Source: Lasioglossum baleicum
Lineage: Eukaryota; Arthropoda; Insecta; Hymenoptera; Halictidae
Direction of reading: 5' to 3'
Length of the DNA: 64,000 nucleotides
Assembly (NCBI RefSeq): GCF_051020765.1
Contig: NW_027469099.1
Location: 496,001 to 560,000 of the forward strand
Part shown: piece after piece, positions 61,581 to 64,000 of the stretch
Numbering within the stretch: the first letter of the stretch is position 1
Layout: every line of letters starts with the position of its first letter
Position numbers and translations under genes: made by a program
The notes under the pieces: model-generated
Database searches by the model: none
What the model was told of the DNA's origin: nothing
Seen by the model: only the letters and a program-made list of their open reading frames with translations

Positions 61581-62186
61581 ACCGCCGCCAAGGGGGGCTG
61601 GCCGTTAAGGCGCCCCCGGGGTGGGCAGCTCGCGGGGGGCGAGGTGGAGCAATAATCCCCTCCCCCCTCTACAAAGATGCGACCTGCCGGTCGACCCCCA
61701 TCCTTTTATTTTATAATATTTCATTTTATTCTATATATATTTTATATTCTATATTATAAAATGTATCTTTATCATTTATTCCCCTTTATTTTGCCCCCCT
61801 TCTTATGTTTGTTGTGTTTTGTCCATTGTATTTATTTACTTATTATTATTTATTTATTTATTGACTTTTATTTTATCTATTTTATCTATACACGTTTTCA
61901 TTTATTGATTTTATCTTTTATTTTATCGTATTTTAAGTTTTATGCGGGTCGACCAGGGGGGCGGGACGGTGGGAGGGGACAGGCGCGAGCCGGAACTCGC
62001 CTCTGTCCTCTCCTCGACGCGTGCGGAAAAAATACAATGCAGCGTGTACGAGTATTTGCACATGTATACAAATCGGATGGCGCGGTAACAAAAATTCTAA
62101 ATTATACAGCACTAGTTGCAGCAATGCATGCGCATAAGTTAAATTACCTGCATACCGCCGTTTCCTCAAACTGTGTGTTCATAACT

Positions 62187-62535
62187 GGCACTGGGAGGAT
62201 CGCAGTGCCACCACTGCGAGGAGGCCCGGGACTCTGCGCGGCATACGCTGGAAGAACGTCCAGTGTGGTCGGCGCCGCGCAGAGACCTAAGGGGCGTTAT
62301 TGGGATGGACGTCTCGTTGCCGGTCGTGGTCGACCACATGATCGGCAGCGAGAGGTCAAGAGCAGCGTTTGCCTCCTTCAGCGAGATTGTGATAACGCAG
62401 AAGGAGGCAGCGGAGAGGGAGAAGGAAGCCGACCCCCCCTACGCCAGGAGAATAGCATCGGCGGGGCAACCCCGACGAGGCCGACGGCCCCCTGTAAGGG
62501 GCCGCAGACGTACTGGCGGCGGTGGGACTACTTAG
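62187..62535 (+). pseudogene. Fossil copy with last zinc-ligand Cys changed to Arg
   Basis: Same fossil tail. The codon for the last knuckle Cys is CGT (Arg) instead of TGT within GAAGAACGTCC near 62252-62262. The next monomer (stop ending at 63497) has the same change, as do independent-looking copies at about 39293 and 43143 with GACGAACGTCC. His is CAT here. The change removes zinc binding but lengthens the local inverted repeat around CTGGA/TCCAG. Confidence 0.6.
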
Positions 62536-64000
62536 TACTTCCACCGCCGCCAAGGGGGGCTGGCCGTTAAGGCGCCCCCGAGGTGGGCAGGTCGCGGTTG
62601 GCGAGGTGGAGCAATAATCCCCTCCCCCCTCTACAAAGATGCGACCTGCCGGTCCGCCCCCCTCCTTTTATTTTATAATATTTCATTTTATTCTATATAT
62701 ATTTTATATTCTATATTATAAATTTTATCTTTATCTTTTATTCCCCTTTATTTTGCCCCCCTTCTTATGTTTGTTGTGTTTTGTCCATTGTATTTATTTA
62801 CTTATTATTATTTATTTATTTATTGACTTTTATTTTATCTATTTTATCTATACACGTTTTCATTTATTGATTTTATCTTTTATTTTATCGTATTTTAAGT
62901 TTTATGCGGGTCGACCAGGGGGGCGGGACGGTGGGAGGGGACAGGCGCGAGCCGGAACTCGCCTCTGTCCTCTCCTTGACGCGTGCGGAAAAAATACAAT
63001 GCAGCGAGTACGAGTATTTGCACATGTATACAAATCGGATGGCGCGGTAACAAAAATTCTAAATTATACAGCACTAGTTGCAGCAATGCATGCGCATAAG
63101 TTAAATTACCTGCATACCGCCGTTTCCTCAAACTGTGTGTTCATAACTGGCACTGGGAGGATCGCAGTGCCATCACTGCGAGGAGGCCCGGGACTCTGCG
63201 CGGCATACGCTGGAAGAACGTCCAGCGAGGTCGGCGCCGCGCAGAGACCTAAGGGGCGTTATTGGGATGGACCTCTCGTTGCCGGTCGTGGTCGAACACA
63301 TGATCGGCAGCGAGAGGTCAAGAGCAGCGTTTGCCTCCTTCTGCGAGATTGTGATAACGCAGAAGGAGGCAGCGGAGAGGGAGAGGGAAGCCGACCCCCT
63401 CACCCCCAGGAGGCTAGCATCGGCGGGGCAACCCCGACGAGGCCGACGGCCCCCTGTAAGAGGCCGCAGACGTAATGGCGGCGGTGGGACTACTTAGTAC
63501 TTCCACCGCCGCCAAGGGGGGCTGGCCGTTAAGGCGCCCCCGAGGTGGGCAGGTCGCGGGGGGCGAGGTGGAACAATAATCCCCTCCCCCCTCTACAAAG
63601 ATGCGACCTGCCGGTCGGCCCCCCTCCTTTTATTTTATAATATTTCATTTTATTCTATATATATTTTATATTCTATATTATAAATTTTATCTTTATCTTT
63701 TATTCCCCTTTATTTTGCCCCCCCCATCTTATGTTTGTTGTGTTTTGTCCATTGTATTTATTTACTTATTATTATTTATTTATTTATTGACTTTTATTTT
63801 ATCTATTTTATCTATACACCTTTTCATTTATTGATTTTATCTTTTATTTTATCATATTTTTAAGTTTTATGCGGGTTGACCAGGGGGGTGGGACGGGGGG
63901 AGGGGACAGACGCGAGCCGGAACTCGCCTCTGTCCCCTCCTTGTCGCGTGCGGAAAAAAATGCAATGCAGCGTGTACGAGTATTTGCACATGTATAAAAA

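Larger units (their letters stand above)
57010..64000 (+). repeat. Satellite array, right block
   Basis: This is the continuation of the same satellite beyond the BEL/Pao insertion, in the same orientation and register. Fossil stop codons end at 57718, 58684, 59646, 60612, 61573, 62535 and 63497. It resumes inside the T-rich tract at almost the same monomer position where the left block stops. Several monomers from about 58.8 kb onward share derived variants rare or absent on the left: ACCCCCATCC before the T-rich tract, ATTTATTCCCC in place of TTTTATTCCCC, a shorter A run after the hairpin, and CTCGACGCG in place of CTTGTCGCG. They therefore form a local subfamily. The array runs off the end of the window. 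Confidence 0.97.

Noticed and set aside
1..64000. CRISPR array or bacterial repeat locus
   Set aside because: The period is about 964 bp with no short repeat/spacer pattern, and the embedded elements are eukaryotic retrotransposons.
1..64000. Telomeric repeats (TTAGG) marking a chromosome end
   Set aside because: No TTAGG tandem run was seen. R1-clade relatives can be telomere-associated, but nothing here shows it.

Overview
The window reads as insect genomic DNA, and most of it is one satellite. A head-to-tail tandem array with a monomer of about 964 bp fills 1-50398 and 57010-64000, all copies in the same orientation, with 59 monomer landmarks counted. Three things suggest an arthropod nuclear heterochromatic locus, perhaps hymenopteran: an R1-clade-like non-LTR retrotransposon tail inside every monomer, a BEL/Pao LTR retrotransposon whose primer-binding site matches the 3' end of insect tRNA-Tyr, and a SINE with a 5S rRNA-like head. 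The species cannot be named from the sequence alone, and no host protein-coding gene is visible.

Each monomer has two halves. One is a T-rich, G-poor tract of about 240 bp. The other is a GC-rich part that begins with a G-quadruplex motif and a 15-bp hairpin. It then carries a fossil of the C-terminal end of a non-LTR retrotransposon ORF2 (zinc knuckle plus tail, about 116 codons, stop TAG). The fossil DNA is also a near-continuous chain of long inverted repeats. This reads best as the 3' end of a retrotransposon captured and amplified as a satellite. The many apparent long reading frames in the monomers are artefacts of repeat conservation.

The array is a mosaic of higher-order repeats. A trimer (about 2890 bp) lies at 1-4300 and again at 9639-14570. 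Dimers (about 1928-1930 bp) occur at 16.7-20.6 kb, 26.7-30.0 kb, 33.8-36.7 kb and 58.1-61.6 kb. A tetramer (3858 bp) is present twice in tandem at about 36.66-44.37 kb. Blocks repeated about 15.4-16.4 kb apart link 5.5-8.3 kb to 21.0-24.7 kb. This is the footprint of unequal exchange and gene conversion.

Two mobile elements interrupt the array, both in the T-rich half of a monomer. At 30757-31031 is a 275-bp minus-strand SINE with a 5S rRNA-derived head and a perfect 17-bp target-site duplication. At 50399-57009 is a full-length minus-strand BEL/Pao element with two 496-bp LTRs that look identical, an uninterrupted 1757-aa Gag-Pol, a tRNA-Tyr primer-binding site, TATA and poly(A) signals, and no env gene. 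Its insertion looks recent, yet it lacks the expected target-site duplication.
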